From assembly GCA_963752855.1 (NCBI GenBank), contig CAVVZX010000001.1, positions 52,019 through 116,018 on the forward strand: a stretch of 64,000 bases of DNA, given 5' to 3'. This DNA comes from DATJPW01 sp963752855 (lineage in GTDB: Bacteria > Desulfobacterota > Desulfomonilia > Desulfomonilales > Desulfomonilaceae). Below, one piece after another: positions 16,714-24,775 of this stretch (position 1 is its first letter; each line of letters starts with the position of its first letter). The notes under the pieces were generated by a model. That model saw only the letters and a program-made list of their open reading frames with translations, was not told where the DNA came from and did no database searches. The translations under genes and the position numbers were made by a program.

Positions 16714-18459
16714 TCAGTACCTGATGAGCAGAAATACCGAGCTGATAATCAGGCTGATGATCGTGATGGGCGCAGCCTGTTTCATAAAATCATAGAAACT
16801 TATCCTATGACCGGCTTTTTCAGCTATCCCGGTGGTGACTACATTGGCGGACGCTCCGATAATGGTCCCGTTACCCCCGAAGCACGCTCCCAATGACAGT
16901 GCCCACCAGAGCACTCCCGATTCCCCACCCGGAATGGTCTTTCCCAAGAAAGCCACGATGGGCAGCATGGTCGCAGTGTAAGGAATATTGTCGATGATCG
17001 CGGAGCTGAATCCGGACACCCAGAGTATGATCAGCACTGCAACAGTGAGGTTTCCTTGACAAACCACCAATATCTTGTCCGCAACCGCCTGAAGTATGCC
17101 GGTCTGCTCCGCCGCTCCGACCACGATGAAAAGCGTTATGAAGAAAATTAGAGACGGCCACTCGATCTCTTTTTCGAGGATTTCCACTATATCCATTTTA
17201 TTCAAAAGGATGATCAAAGCCCCGCCAAAAAGGGCTGCTACGCTTACCTCCATGTGCAATTTGCCGTGAAAGATAAATAATCCTATGACACCGAGCAGAA
17301 TGATGCCGCCAATCGTCAGCACTTTCCGATCCGTGATTTTGTACTTTTCTTTGAGAAAAGCCGTAGTCGCCGCCACGTCTTCCACTCTGGCCCTGTGATA
17401 CTCGCTGCCGTAGTAAAACTTGTTGTAAATAATCTGAGCCACCATCACTGCGATAACCACGGGTGTGAGATGAATGACGAAATCATTGAACGTTATGCCG
17501 GCATAGGAGCCGATCATGATATTGGGCGGATCTCCGATCAAGGTGGCCGTGCCCCCGAAATTCGAGGCCAGAATTTCAGGCACCAGGAGTACCAAAGGTG
17601 AGATGCCGAGCACGACTGCAATCTCCATAGTTACCGGTGTCAGGAGCAACATGGTGGTCACATTGTCCAAAAATGCGCTTGTAAAGGCCGTAACGACGCA
17701 AAGAGCGGAACATAGAAGAAAAATCTGCCCCCTCGAAACCTGGAATGATTTATAAGCAAGCCACTGGAATATCCCCGAGACTTTCAACACTCCCACGATG
17801 ATCATCATGCCCATGAGCAGAAAGATGACATTCCAGTCCACCGCGTGGATGGCCTGTTCCCAGGTCAGGATCTTATATGCGTCATCAAAACTTCCGAGAG
17901 TATGAGTAATTGTGAGGACTATGGCGGCCCCCAGGAACGCCGCGAGAGTCCTGTGAATGACTTCGAACGCGATCAAACCGTACATAACCAAAAATATGAC
18001 CAGGGCGATCAAAAACGCCGTGCCCTGATACCGTTCAAGGCTCACGGGCGCCACTGACGCCACAAAACTTTCCGTTCCCTTTTCATTCAGGCCTTGGTCG
18101 TGCACTTTTGTCAACGCAATCGTCTGAGACGGTTTGAAGCTCGGTCTGGTAATTTTAATCGCCCACTTCCCATCCTTGATTTTTCCCGGCGGAGCGGATA
18201 CCTCGATCATGAAAAGACCGTTCCTGCCCGTGGTCATTTGCTTCTCCCCATTCGCGCCCTTGAACGCGGGCATGAATGGGCGGCCGTCGAGATACGGGAT
18301 CACATTGGCGTCAGCCAGAGGCATTCCTGCGGAGTCCAGGACCTGCCCGTGAATCACCAGGGCCGATTGGGGGGACTGGGGTTCGGCTGCCAGGGCAGAT
18401 CCTAAGCCTATTATGAAAGTAAGGAAGACCGCACAAATCGTCTGAAAGTGACGCGTCAT
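16714..18459 (-). CDS. ArsB/NhaD-type anion transporter with N-terminal periplasmic domain
   Basis: The 581-residue protein has a signal-peptide-like start (residues 1-24, ending ALAAEP). Next comes a beta-rich domain (about 30-130) resembling carboxypeptidase-regulatory-like folds (VIHGQVLDSAGMPLADANVIPY, GRNGLFMIEV). Then follow about 11-12 membrane helices of the ArsB/NhaD/SLC13 superfamily, with the repeated signatures FLDNVTTMLLLTPVT, NFGGTATLIGDPPNIMIGS, IIDNIPYTATMLPI and GGNGTIIGASANVV. Such transporters move Na+/H+ or anions. The fused extracytoplasmic domain is unusual for the superfamily. Substrate unknown. Confidence 0.9.
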   Translation of the reverse strand: MTRHFQTICAVFLTFIIGLGSALAAEPQSPQSALVIHGQVLDSAGMPLADANVIPYLDGRPFMPAFKGANGEKQMTTGRNGLFMIEVSAPPGKIKDGKWAIKITRPSFKPSQTIALTKVHDQGLNEKGTESFVASVAPVSLERYQGTAFLIALVIFLVMYGLIAFEVIHRTLAAFLGAAIVLTITHTLGSFDDAYKILTWEQAIHAVDWNVIFLLMGMMIIVGVLKVSGIFQWLAYKSFQVSRGQIFLLCSALCVVTAFTSAFLDNVTTMLLLTPVTMEIAVVLGISPLVLLVPEILASNFGGTATLIGDPPNIMIGSYAGITFNDFVIHLTPVVIAVMVAQIIYNKFYYGSEYHRARVEDVAATTAFLKEKYKITDRKVLTIGGIILLGVIGLFIFHGKLHMEVSVAALFGGALIILLNKMDIVEILEKEIEWPSLIFFITLFIVVGAAEQTGILQAVADKILVVCQGNLTVAVLIILWVSGFSSAIIDNIPYTATMLPIVAFLGKTIPGGESGVLWWALSLGACFGGNGTIIGASANVVTTGIAEKAGHRISFYDFMKQAAPITIISLIISSVFLLIRY

Positions 18460-18519
18460 TTTGCAACCCTTTCTGTCTTGTAAGCAGACAGTGAGACCTT
18501 CCCGTCCGCAGTCGACTAC

Positions 18520-18875
18520 TTAATCAGGACCGGCATACCCACCCGCGGCCGGGTCACAAAACACATCAAGGTCAAGACAGCCATCAGGATGAGACTGGGC
18601 GGGATCCCATACATGAGAAACTCGCCTCTTGTGAACTGCTCGGAATCGTAGCAATCGCATTAGGCGCCGCTCCGACCAGCAAGACGAACGGCATGCCGGC
18701 AGTGGCGAGAGAGATGAGAACATCACCACATCGGGCGCGACCGAGAGGCGCTTGGCAATGACAAGGGCCACCGGCAGAGAAATTGCTATGGCTGCCACGT
18801 TCATGATGAAATTGGTCAGGACAAGCACGAAAAATGCTCTCCCAGCACAAGGAGCCACCAGTGGGCCTTACGTAA
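18520..18875 (-). pseudogene. Fragment of SLC13 (divalent anion:Na+ symporter) gene
   Basis: Three frames must be joined to read the end of a DASS-type transporter: FFVLVLTNFIMNVAAIAISLP, then LATAGMPFVLLVGAAPNAIA, then GIPPSLILMAVLTLMCFVTRPRVG ending at 18520. Only the last hundred or so residues are present and the 5' end is missing, so this is a true remnant and not just a sequencing indel. It lies upstream of the intact ArsB/NhaD-type gene on the same strand. Confidence 0.75.
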
Positions 18876-18934
18876 GACTAAGCCTCATCCCCAGGGTTCT
18901 CCAATAGCTAATGTATTTGTACCGAGAAGATTCT

Positions 18935-19264
18935 TCATAGGAGTGTGTCTCCATTACGGAGCTTACCTATTCTGACCTTTTCCAGGATCTCGTGAGACGA
19001 TCCCATGACGGAATCGATGACCTTCACATTTTTCCAGGTCAGATACTGATAATATTCTTCTTCAATCGCGCAGCAGATCACCTGGTCCACCTTTTCCGTG
19101 ACGATCAGATTACATAGCGCTTCCGCGGATGCTTGCGGCAGGATGATTGTCCTCTCTTCCGTCACACGTTTCTTGTCGTCAATGACAGCGACGAGGACCT
19201 CGGCGGCGAGATCGAAACGGGGGGCGACATCATCGCCTAATAGAGGGATAAGCACTTTTCTCAT
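18935..19264 (-). CDS. NifX/NifB-C-like (dinitrogenase Fe-Mo cofactor family) protein
   Basis: The 109-residue sequence has the RNase H-like fold of the NifX/NafY/NifB C-terminal family: MRKVLIPLLGDDVAPRFDLAAEVLVAVID at the start, a central VDQVICCAIEEEYYQYL and a final helix. Members bind iron-molybdenum cofactor or metal clusters. Many copies in sulfate reducers have no link to nitrogen fixation, and no nif genes are near. It lies between a transporter remnant and a sigma-54 regulator on the same strand. A role in metal-cluster or redox sensing is an inference. Confidence 0.85.
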   Translation of the reverse strand: MRKVLIPLLGDDVAPRFDLAAEVLVAVIDDKKRVTEERTIILPQASAEALCNLIVTEKVDQVICCAIEEEYYQYLTWKNVKVIDSVMGSSHEILEKVRIGKLRNGDTLL

Positions 19265-19324
19265 AAATTCGCACGCAATTTCAATCAGTGTTCATTCACT
19301 TGCGGAAGCGTAATAGAGCCTTTT

Positions 19325-19391
19325 CCTGGCGTAGGGGCGTCCCTTGTGGGCGCCCAAAACCGTGCAGGCACGAGGCCTGCCCCTACGGGAA
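19325..19391. repeat. GTAGGGGCG-type inverted repeat
   Basis: The ends CGTAGGGGCG and CCCCTACG are complementary, with internal short hairpins between (GGGCGCCC, GGCACGAGGCC). It belongs to the loosely related GTAGGGGCGC hairpin class scattered through this window's gaps. Confidence 0.6.
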
Positions 19392-19469
19392 GGTCTGGTC
19401 AGGGAACGGTGGCTGAAGCGTCTTCCTCTCGCAAGGAATTCACCTATTTCGCGGTCCTTTTCCCTTCTT

Positions 19470-20873
19470 TCAAGAAACTATCTGGTATCGTTTCATTTTA
19501 CGCCACAATGTGCTTCTACCCCAGCCGAGTATTTCCGCGGCCTTGCTTCTCCTGCCGCCGGCTTTCATCATGGCGTCCATGATCAGCCTTCGCTCCGTGT
19601 CGGCCCAATTCATATCCATCGCCTTGCTTTGAGGTTCTCCCCAGCCATTGACAGCATCAGGGACTTCCAGCCCTGTCTTCTCATCCCTTGTCCTCGGTTC
19701 GGTAATATACGCAGGTAGGAATTGAGGCCGAATTTGATCGCCGTCACAGATATTTACCGCATATTCGACTATGTTTCTCAGCTCTCGGACATTCCCCGGA
19801 TAATAGTAATCCAGGAGAATCTTATGAGCGTTCGTGGAGAAGCTCTTAATATTCTTTTTGAATCTGGAATTGAACTCGCGCAGAAAATGATCCAGGAGCA
19901 TCCTGATATCGTCACCTCTATCGGACAGCCTCGGCAGATGCAGTCGGATCACATTGAGCCTGAATAGAAGATCCTCCCGGAATCGGCCTTCGCGAACCAT
20001 CTGTTCCAGGTTCCGGTGCGTCGCGGCGATGACCCGCACATCAATATGAATACCTTTTGTGGTTCCGAGCGGGTACAGGACCTTGTCATCCAGGAATGAC
20101 AGCAGCTTTACCTGAAGGTTCAGCGGCAGGTCGCCTATTTCGGTCAAATATAGAGTCCCATTGTGCGCCAGGCGGAACCTGCCCGGCTTGCTTTCGACCG
20201 CGCCGGTGAACGCGCCTTTCTGATGCCCAAACAGCTCCGATTCGAGCAGAGTCTCGGGAAGCGCGCCGCAGTTGACTTTGATGAACGGCCCTTTGGCTCG
20301 ATTCGATGCCTGATGGATAGCTTCAGCCAGTATGTCTTTGCCGGTCCCGGTTTGCCCCGTGATCAGAACGGAAGAGTCAGTCTGCGCTATTACGGGGAGC
20401 ACCTGGAAAATGCGTTGAATGTCCCGGCTTGCGCCTATGAGTTTGCCGAAACCGAACGATCGGCCCACTTGGTCCACCGGTTCAAGAGACCTCATATCTT
20501 CCACCGATTCCAGGTACGCCACCAAATTTCCTTCCAAGTCCAATATGGGAGCCGCATTGATCCGAACCGGGATTTTTTGTCGATTTCGATTGATAATGTC
20601 CGCTTCGACACATATTGCCTCGGAATTGTCGCTCACGAGGTTAATGGGACACCCCTGGTGGCACAAGTTGCTTCGCAGAAGGTATTGGCATGGGATTCCG
20701 GCGGCGGCTTGAGAAGTGAGGCCTGTTAAAGCCTCCAGGGCCCGATTGAAAAGCATGACCCTGCGGTTGAGATCGAGCACGGCGAGGCCCATAGGGATTT
20801 CATCGATGAACTGGGGAAGAGCTACCGGCAGGTCCGCAAGGCCGTTGATTTCTGAAAGGTGGACTTTCTGCAA
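19470..20873 (-). CDS. Sigma-54-dependent activator with PAS sensor and Fis-type HTH
   Basis: This 467-residue regulator has an N-terminal PAS domain (about 20-130), a AAA+ sigma-54 interaction domain (about 140-370) and a Fis-type helix-turn-helix (GGRRSKAAEILGWGRSTLWRKMKRY at the end). The AAA+ part shows Walker A GQTGTGKD, the sigma-54 contact loop GAFTGA and RFREDLLFRLNV. The PAS domain holds a cysteine cluster, C-x8-C-x3-C (CQYLLRSNLCHQGCP), common in such regulators of sulfate reducers and possibly redox- or metal-responsive. It is next to the NifX-like gene, a recurring arrangement. Targets are unknown; no clear -24/-12 promoter was found in the window. Confidence 0.93.
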   Translation of the reverse strand: MQKVHLSEINGLADLPVALPQFIDEIPMGLAVLDLNRRVMLFNRALEALTGLTSQAAAGIPCQYLLRSNLCHQGCPINLVSDNSEAICVEADIINRNRQKIPVRINAAPILDLEGNLVAYLESVEDMRSLEPVDQVGRSFGFGKLIGASRDIQRIFQVLPVIAQTDSSVLITGQTGTGKDILAEAIHQASNRAKGPFIKVNCGALPETLLESELFGHQKGAFTGAVESKPGRFRLAHNGTLYLTEIGDLPLNLQVKLLSFLDDKVLYPLGTTKGIHIDVRVIAATHRNLEQMVREGRFREDLLFRLNVIRLHLPRLSDRGDDIRMLLDHFLREFNSRFKKNIKSFSTNAHKILLDYYYPGNVRELRNIVEYAVNICDGDQIRPQFLPAYITEPRTRDEKTGLEVPDAVNGWGEPQSKAMDMNWADTERRLIMDAMMKAGGRRSKAAEILGWGRSTLWRKMKRYQIVS

Positions 20874-21009
20874 AATGCCCTCTCTTGCTTCGGGCAGATA
20901 ATCTACCCAAATTGTTACGGCAATTCAAGTAATTGTGAAGCCTGAAAAAAAATATTAGTTTGGAGGTGGAATAGGCAGATGGCAACGAGTAACGGCAAGG
21001 GGTTAGCTC

Positions 21010-21088
21010 GGGCGCCACTGCCGGCTTGTCCAGCAGTGTTCAGTAAGATTTTTGCAAAGCGCTGCCGGACAAGCCGGCAGTGGCGCCC
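21010..21088. repeat. 22-base perfect inverted repeat with TTTTTGCAAA in the spacer
   Basis: The arms 21010-21031 and 21067-21088 (starting GGGCGCCACTGCCGG) are exact reverse complements separated by 35 bases. The spacer includes TTTTTGCAAAGC, similar to the centre of the dispersed palindrome family. The rest of the 20874-21246 gap has no visible gene. Confidence 0.85.
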
Positions 21089-21246
21089 AAACAATTATTC
21101 CAGTCGATTGATAACAGAACGAAAAAGACACAAGATTTCCACTATCATTATAAATATGGCGAGCGCTAAGGCCCGCCATTGAGTAGATTGCGCTATCCGA
21201 AAGGTAGCAATCCTAGTTGGTCAATATTTATGCAAAAATATCAAAT

Positions 21247-21669
21247 CTACTGTAAAAATGCCCTCCCGTTAATCTTTGTCAGGGCTTTATCGAGCATTTG
21301 CTGCAACTTTTCTTTCTTGGTTTCCAACTCTTCGCGCCAGACGTCTATTTTTTCGATGGCTTCCAGTTCCCACGGCAACCAATCCGCGTCATTGCGTCGC
21401 CTGATGGATGTTTCGAGCGCCTTGGGAATAGGAGGTTTGGCATACTCCGCGTATTGAAGCTCAATCCTTCTTAGCGCTCGAGCCAGGTCTTGAGTCTCTT
21501 TCTTCGTCAGGCTTCGCTTGCGTTCATCCCCGCTGGTCATATCTCGCTTCAGAGAACCTTGGTTCTGCACGATGAGTTCCTGGATAAGCTTTTTAACGTA
21601 TCGGTAGTTGTGATCAAAGTCGTGCGATTCCGGGGCCTGGGCGGAGGTCTGAAACGCAGCTTGCGACAT
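21247..21669 (-). CDS. Hypothetical charged helical protein
   Basis: From the ATG at 21669 (MSQAAFQTSAQ; the in-frame codon 7 residues earlier has a weaker context) the protein has 140 residues. It is rich in Lys, Glu and Arg with long predicted helices (KKLIQELIVQNQGSLKR, KKETQDLARALRRIELQYAEYA, IEKIDVWREELETKKEKLQQMLDKAL), the last likely a coiled coil. There are no membrane segments and no catalytic motif. I do not recognise a family. It stands alone between repeat-rich gaps. Confidence 0.55.
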   Translation of the reverse strand: MSQAAFQTSAQAPESHDFDHNYRYVKKLIQELIVQNQGSLKRDMTSGDERKRSLTKKETQDLARALRRIELQYAEYAKPPIPKALETSIRRRNDADWLPWELEAIEKIDVWREELETKKEKLQQMLDKALTKINGRAFLQ

Positions 21670-21774
21670 ATCCGACTCCTTTTCATACAAAATTTAATTT
21701 AACTTCAGCGTACGCTACGCAAAATAAATCCGATTGGGAACGACACGGGCGCCGGCTGCTAAATCTCGGGACAC

Positions 21775-21875
21775 CATATCCCTATCGCGGCGGCATTAAC
21801 TCCGAAGACTAGCGCTTCCCCCGTTCCGAGGGCTGGTATCATTACCGACGCGTCGAAGTCAAGAAATTTATGGAC
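21775..21875 (-). pseudogene. Possible HerA/DUF87 ATPase C-terminal remnant
   Basis: On the reverse strand about 32 codons read VHKFLDFDASVMIPALGTGEALVFGV, then a stop. The LGTGEALVFG segment is like the C-terminal strand of HerA/DUF87-type ATPases. Upstream the frame is closed and nothing else of that gene is visible. This is weak evidence from a short match. The rest of 21700-22374 holds only repeats. Confidence 0.25.
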
Positions 21876-22192
21876 TCAAACCGCGTGTATTATGAAATTT
21901 TGCTGATTGATTTCGCGCTGCCGAGAAACAGAATTATCTGATGGAAAAACTTAAGCGCGCTTTACGGCTGAACATCACCGTAAGCGCGAATGAGCGCGAA
22001 ATGCGCGGCGGGGTAACGCGTTGCCAAAGAATGTCACAAGATTGGACCGGTCCGGGGGCTGTGGCAATGCCAAATTGGTAGCGACCGGTCCCGGCGCAGA
22101 AGCGGGATGCCGGTCGGAACTGGGTTCAGAAAAGAACTGGTGACGGGATTGCTTGAACTGATGGGGAGAACTGCGGAACGGGCTTGCTTCTC

Positions 22193-22300
22193 TCCTCGTT
22201 CCCAGGCTCCAGCCTGGGAACGCATACTGGGAGGCTCCGCCTCCGTTGAGAAACATGGCATGTTGCCGGAGGCTGTCCGGGCGGAGCCTGGAAACGAGGA
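22193..22300. repeat. TCCTCGTTCCCAGGCT inverted repeat unit
   Basis: The unit starts TCCTCGTTCCCAGGCTCC and ends with the complement GGAGCCTGGAAACGAGGA. Inner hairpins are CCCAGGCTCCAGCCTGGG and GGAGGCTCCGCCTCC. A second copy lies at 52071-52204. It is an intergenic repeat of the same general style as the others in the window. Confidence 0.75.
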
Positions 22301-22374
22301 GAAACAAAGACTACGAGCGATGCGGTTCTCTCTGCGTCTCGCGGGATCACCGCATCATACGGAAACCGCCGTTG

Positions 22375-22591
22375 TTAGGTGTCGCGTTCAGGAGCACGAA
22401 GAGCAGGTTTGTTTTCTTTGGTTATCCTTATAAGAAATCGTAGAGCTTCATTCACTGATATCCGCATCCGGAAAGACTTCCGCCACGTCCGGCTCCAGGC
22501 GCACCACAGAACCAAAGCTTTTCCGTCCCGGCCCCAGTCTTCTTACACGCAGGCTCTTTAAATCATATTCCGGTCTAAGTTCATCACTCAT
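22375..22591 (-). pseudogene. Small conserved-type protein, frameshifted
   Basis: The ATG at 22591 opens MSDELRPEYDLKSLRVRRLG and continues GPGRKSFGSVVRLEPDVAEVFPDADI. The frame ends at about 22450, while the next frame continues VNEALRFLIRITKENKP to 22375. The whole resembles a family of about 60-70-residue small proteins (xYDLKSLRVRRLGPGRKSF ... VNEALRFLIRITK) that, as I recall, often sit beside toxin genes as antitoxin-like partners. No toxin gene is adjacent here. One indel is needed to restore it. Confidence 0.55.
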
Positions 22592-22693
22592 TTCGGAATT
22601 CCCCAATCGCGGAGATTGCTTCGCTCCGCTCGCAATGACATGTCACGGACGAACTCTTTTCACCCGCGTAAATAAATGGATATACGCGGTTCA

Positions 22694-24049
22694 CTATTTT
22701 CCTCGTATAGCCTCGTCCAATAATCTGTTGATCTCTTCTTCCGGCAATACTTTTGCGCTCAGGGCGACTTCTCGGACGGTTTTTCCTTTTTCGTACGCTT
22801 CTTTGGATATGGCCGCGGCCTTTTCATAACCTATGACCGGCGCCAGCGCAGTGGACATGGCAAGGCTACGCTCGATGTTTGAAATGCATTTTTCCCTGTT
22901 CGCGGTTATTCCATCCACGCACTTTTCCACAAAGCGCAGGATTACTCTTTCCAGCAGGCTGATTGAATGCAACAGATTGTACGCGATCAACGGCTGCATT
23001 ACGTTCAGTTCAAAGATTCCCCCTTGACCGCCATAGGTTATCGCGGTGTCATTGCCGATCACTTGCGCGGCCACCTGGATGACCATTTCAGGCATCACCG
23101 GATTAACCTTGCCGGGCATGATCGACGACCCCGGCTGAAGAGACGGGATATTGATCTCACCGATACCGCACCGAGGGCCTGACGCAAGCCATCTGATATC
23201 ATTAGCTATTTTGGCAAGACTGACCGAGACGGTTTTCAAGGCCCCGCTTGTTTCCACGGCCGCGTCCTGCGCTGCTTGGGCCTCGAAATGGTTTACCGCC
23301 TCCTTGAAAGGGCAACCCGTTTCTTGAGCAATCAATTCTATGACCTTGGCCGCGAATTCCGGATGAGTGTTGAGACCATTTCCTACAGCGGTCCCTCCGA
23401 GCGCCAGCTCTGAAAGCGACCCTTGCGCAGCCTTTATCCTGGCTATGCCCAACTCCGCCTGACGAGCGTATCCGCTGAATTCGTTCCCGAGCGTTATGGG
23501 AACGGCATCCTGCAAATGAGTCCGCCCGATCTTCGCCACGTCCTTGAATTCTTCCGCCTTCTTGCCAAGGCTTGCAGCCAACTTTTCCATCGCCGGGACG
23601 AGCCGAAATCGGATTTCCGTCAATGCGGCGATGTGGATGGTGGTGGGAATCACGTCATTGCTGGATTGCCCTTTGTTCACGTGATCGTTGGGATGAATAG
23701 GCGATTTGCTGTCGGGTTTGCCCGTGAGAATTTCATTGGCTCGACGCGCTATGACTTCATTGGCGTTCATGTTGGTGGAAGTGCCCGAGCCTGTTTGGAA
23801 GACATCCAGCACAAACTGGTCGTCGAACTTTCCGCTTTGGACCTCATCCGCAGCGGAAATGATCGCCCGGGCGATTTCCGGGTCGAGCAAGCCCAGTTCC
23901 ATATTTACTTTCGCGGCGTGTTTCTTGACCATGCCGAGCGCTCTGAAGAACGACGGATGAAAGACCAGGCCGCTGACCGCGAAATTTTCTATGGCCCGTT
24001 GAGTCTGCGCTCCATAGTAGGCGTCTTCCGGGACCTGGACCGATCCCAT
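22694..24049 (-). CDS. fumC: Fumarate hydratase class II (fumarase C)
   Basis: The 451-residue protein is a class II fumarase of the aspartase/fumarase superfamily, interconverting fumarate and malate in the TCA cycle. Seen are FQTGSGTSTNMNANEVIA, the catalytic His region PNDHVNKGQSSND, IGRTHLQDAVP and the signature GSSIMPGKVNP. The normal N-terminus of the family (MKYREE ... TMGSVQVPEDAYYGAQTQRA) is present but out of frame by one base at about 24061; translation could also begin at the Met at 24049. It is monocistronic, upstream of nothing obvious. Confidence 0.93.
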   Translation of the reverse strand: MGSVQVPEDAYYGAQTQRAIENFAVSGLVFHPSFFRALGMVKKHAAKVNMELGLLDPEIARAIISAADEVQSGKFDDQFVLDVFQTGSGTSTNMNANEVIARRANEILTGKPDSKSPIHPNDHVNKGQSSNDVIPTTIHIAALTEIRFRLVPAMEKLAASLGKKAEEFKDVAKIGRTHLQDAVPITLGNEFSGYARQAELGIARIKAAQGSLSELALGGTAVGNGLNTHPEFAAKVIELIAQETGCPFKEAVNHFEAQAAQDAAVETSGALKTVSVSLAKIANDIRWLASGPRCGIGEINIPSLQPGSSIMPGKVNPVMPEMVIQVAAQVIGNDTAITYGGQGGIFELNVMQPLIAYNLLHSISLLERVILRFVEKCVDGITANREKCISNIERSLAMSTALAPVIGYEKAAAISKEAYEKGKTVREVALSAKVLPEEEINRLLDEAIRGK

Positions 24050-24173
24050 AGTGTCTGTACTCTTCTCTGTACTTCATATCCCTTCACCCCCTCAGCATAA
24101 ATCGACTTATTCACGGGCGGTCAGTCAGTGTCTTAGATGGAACCGATAAGTATCGCAAACGCCAAAGTATCGT

Positions 24174-24775
24174 TTATTGCTTCTTAATTTCCGTCACAAG
24201 TCGCTCAATATCGCGCAAAAGCTTGTGAAAGGAACGGCAGCGCCGACGTGATAGATCGAAGTCCATCTTTTGGACGAATCGAACTTGATCAATAGCAGAA
24301 TGTGTACTTGGTTCCCTGCATATTCTGTTTGAGCCTGCCTTTGCCGTCAACATCTTCGGGATTATCAGGGGCTATCGTATCAGGAGAGATGCCCATAAAA
24401 CCTTGAAACGCTTCCTTGCACCCAAGAAGCCATGACTCGAATTCTCTCTTGGCCAAAACCACAGCAATAGGCATGTTGGACGCTGTCTTCTCAGCTCGTT
24501 TCAGGAGCCTCTGAGCGACCGCTGGCGGGACAATCGTTGTCTGCGTCCAGCAGAACAAGAATTGCCTTAACATTTTCGCGTTTCGCAGCGGCGACAGTAA
24601 TTGCTCTCCCAAGTTCGTTATCTTTGTTAACAATCTGATCTCGCCTTACTCGAAATGCTTTGGCTATCTCGATGCCGAAAACCTGCAATCGCTCGTGGAG
24701 TATGCGTCGCAGCAACACCGGAACCGATTTCTCCTCCGATTGGCCTTCAACGATTGGAACAATCGTGGGATTCAT
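24174..24775 (-). pseudogene. DUF4276-like TOPRIM protein (two frameshifts)
   Basis: The start MNPTIVPIVEGQSEEKSVPVLLRRILHERL has the TOPRIM-type Glu in VEGQSE. The second acidic motif is LLDADND (about residue 78). The frame breaks near 24520 and again near 24303. Rejoined, it continues AVAQRLLKRAEK, AVVLAKREFESWLLG and VRFVQKMDFDLSRRRCRSFHKLLRDIERLV to 24174, about 200 residues and normal for DUF4276. Its start overlaps the stop of the upstream ATPase gene by 4 bases. An ATPase plus TOPRIM pair resembles the OLD and PARIS anti-phage nucleases split into two genes; that role is inference. Confidence 0.78.

Noticed and set aside
18520..18858. A stand-alone small membrane protein gene
   Set aside because: The residues match the C-terminal end of an SLC13 transporter only when frames are joined, and the rest of the gene is absent.
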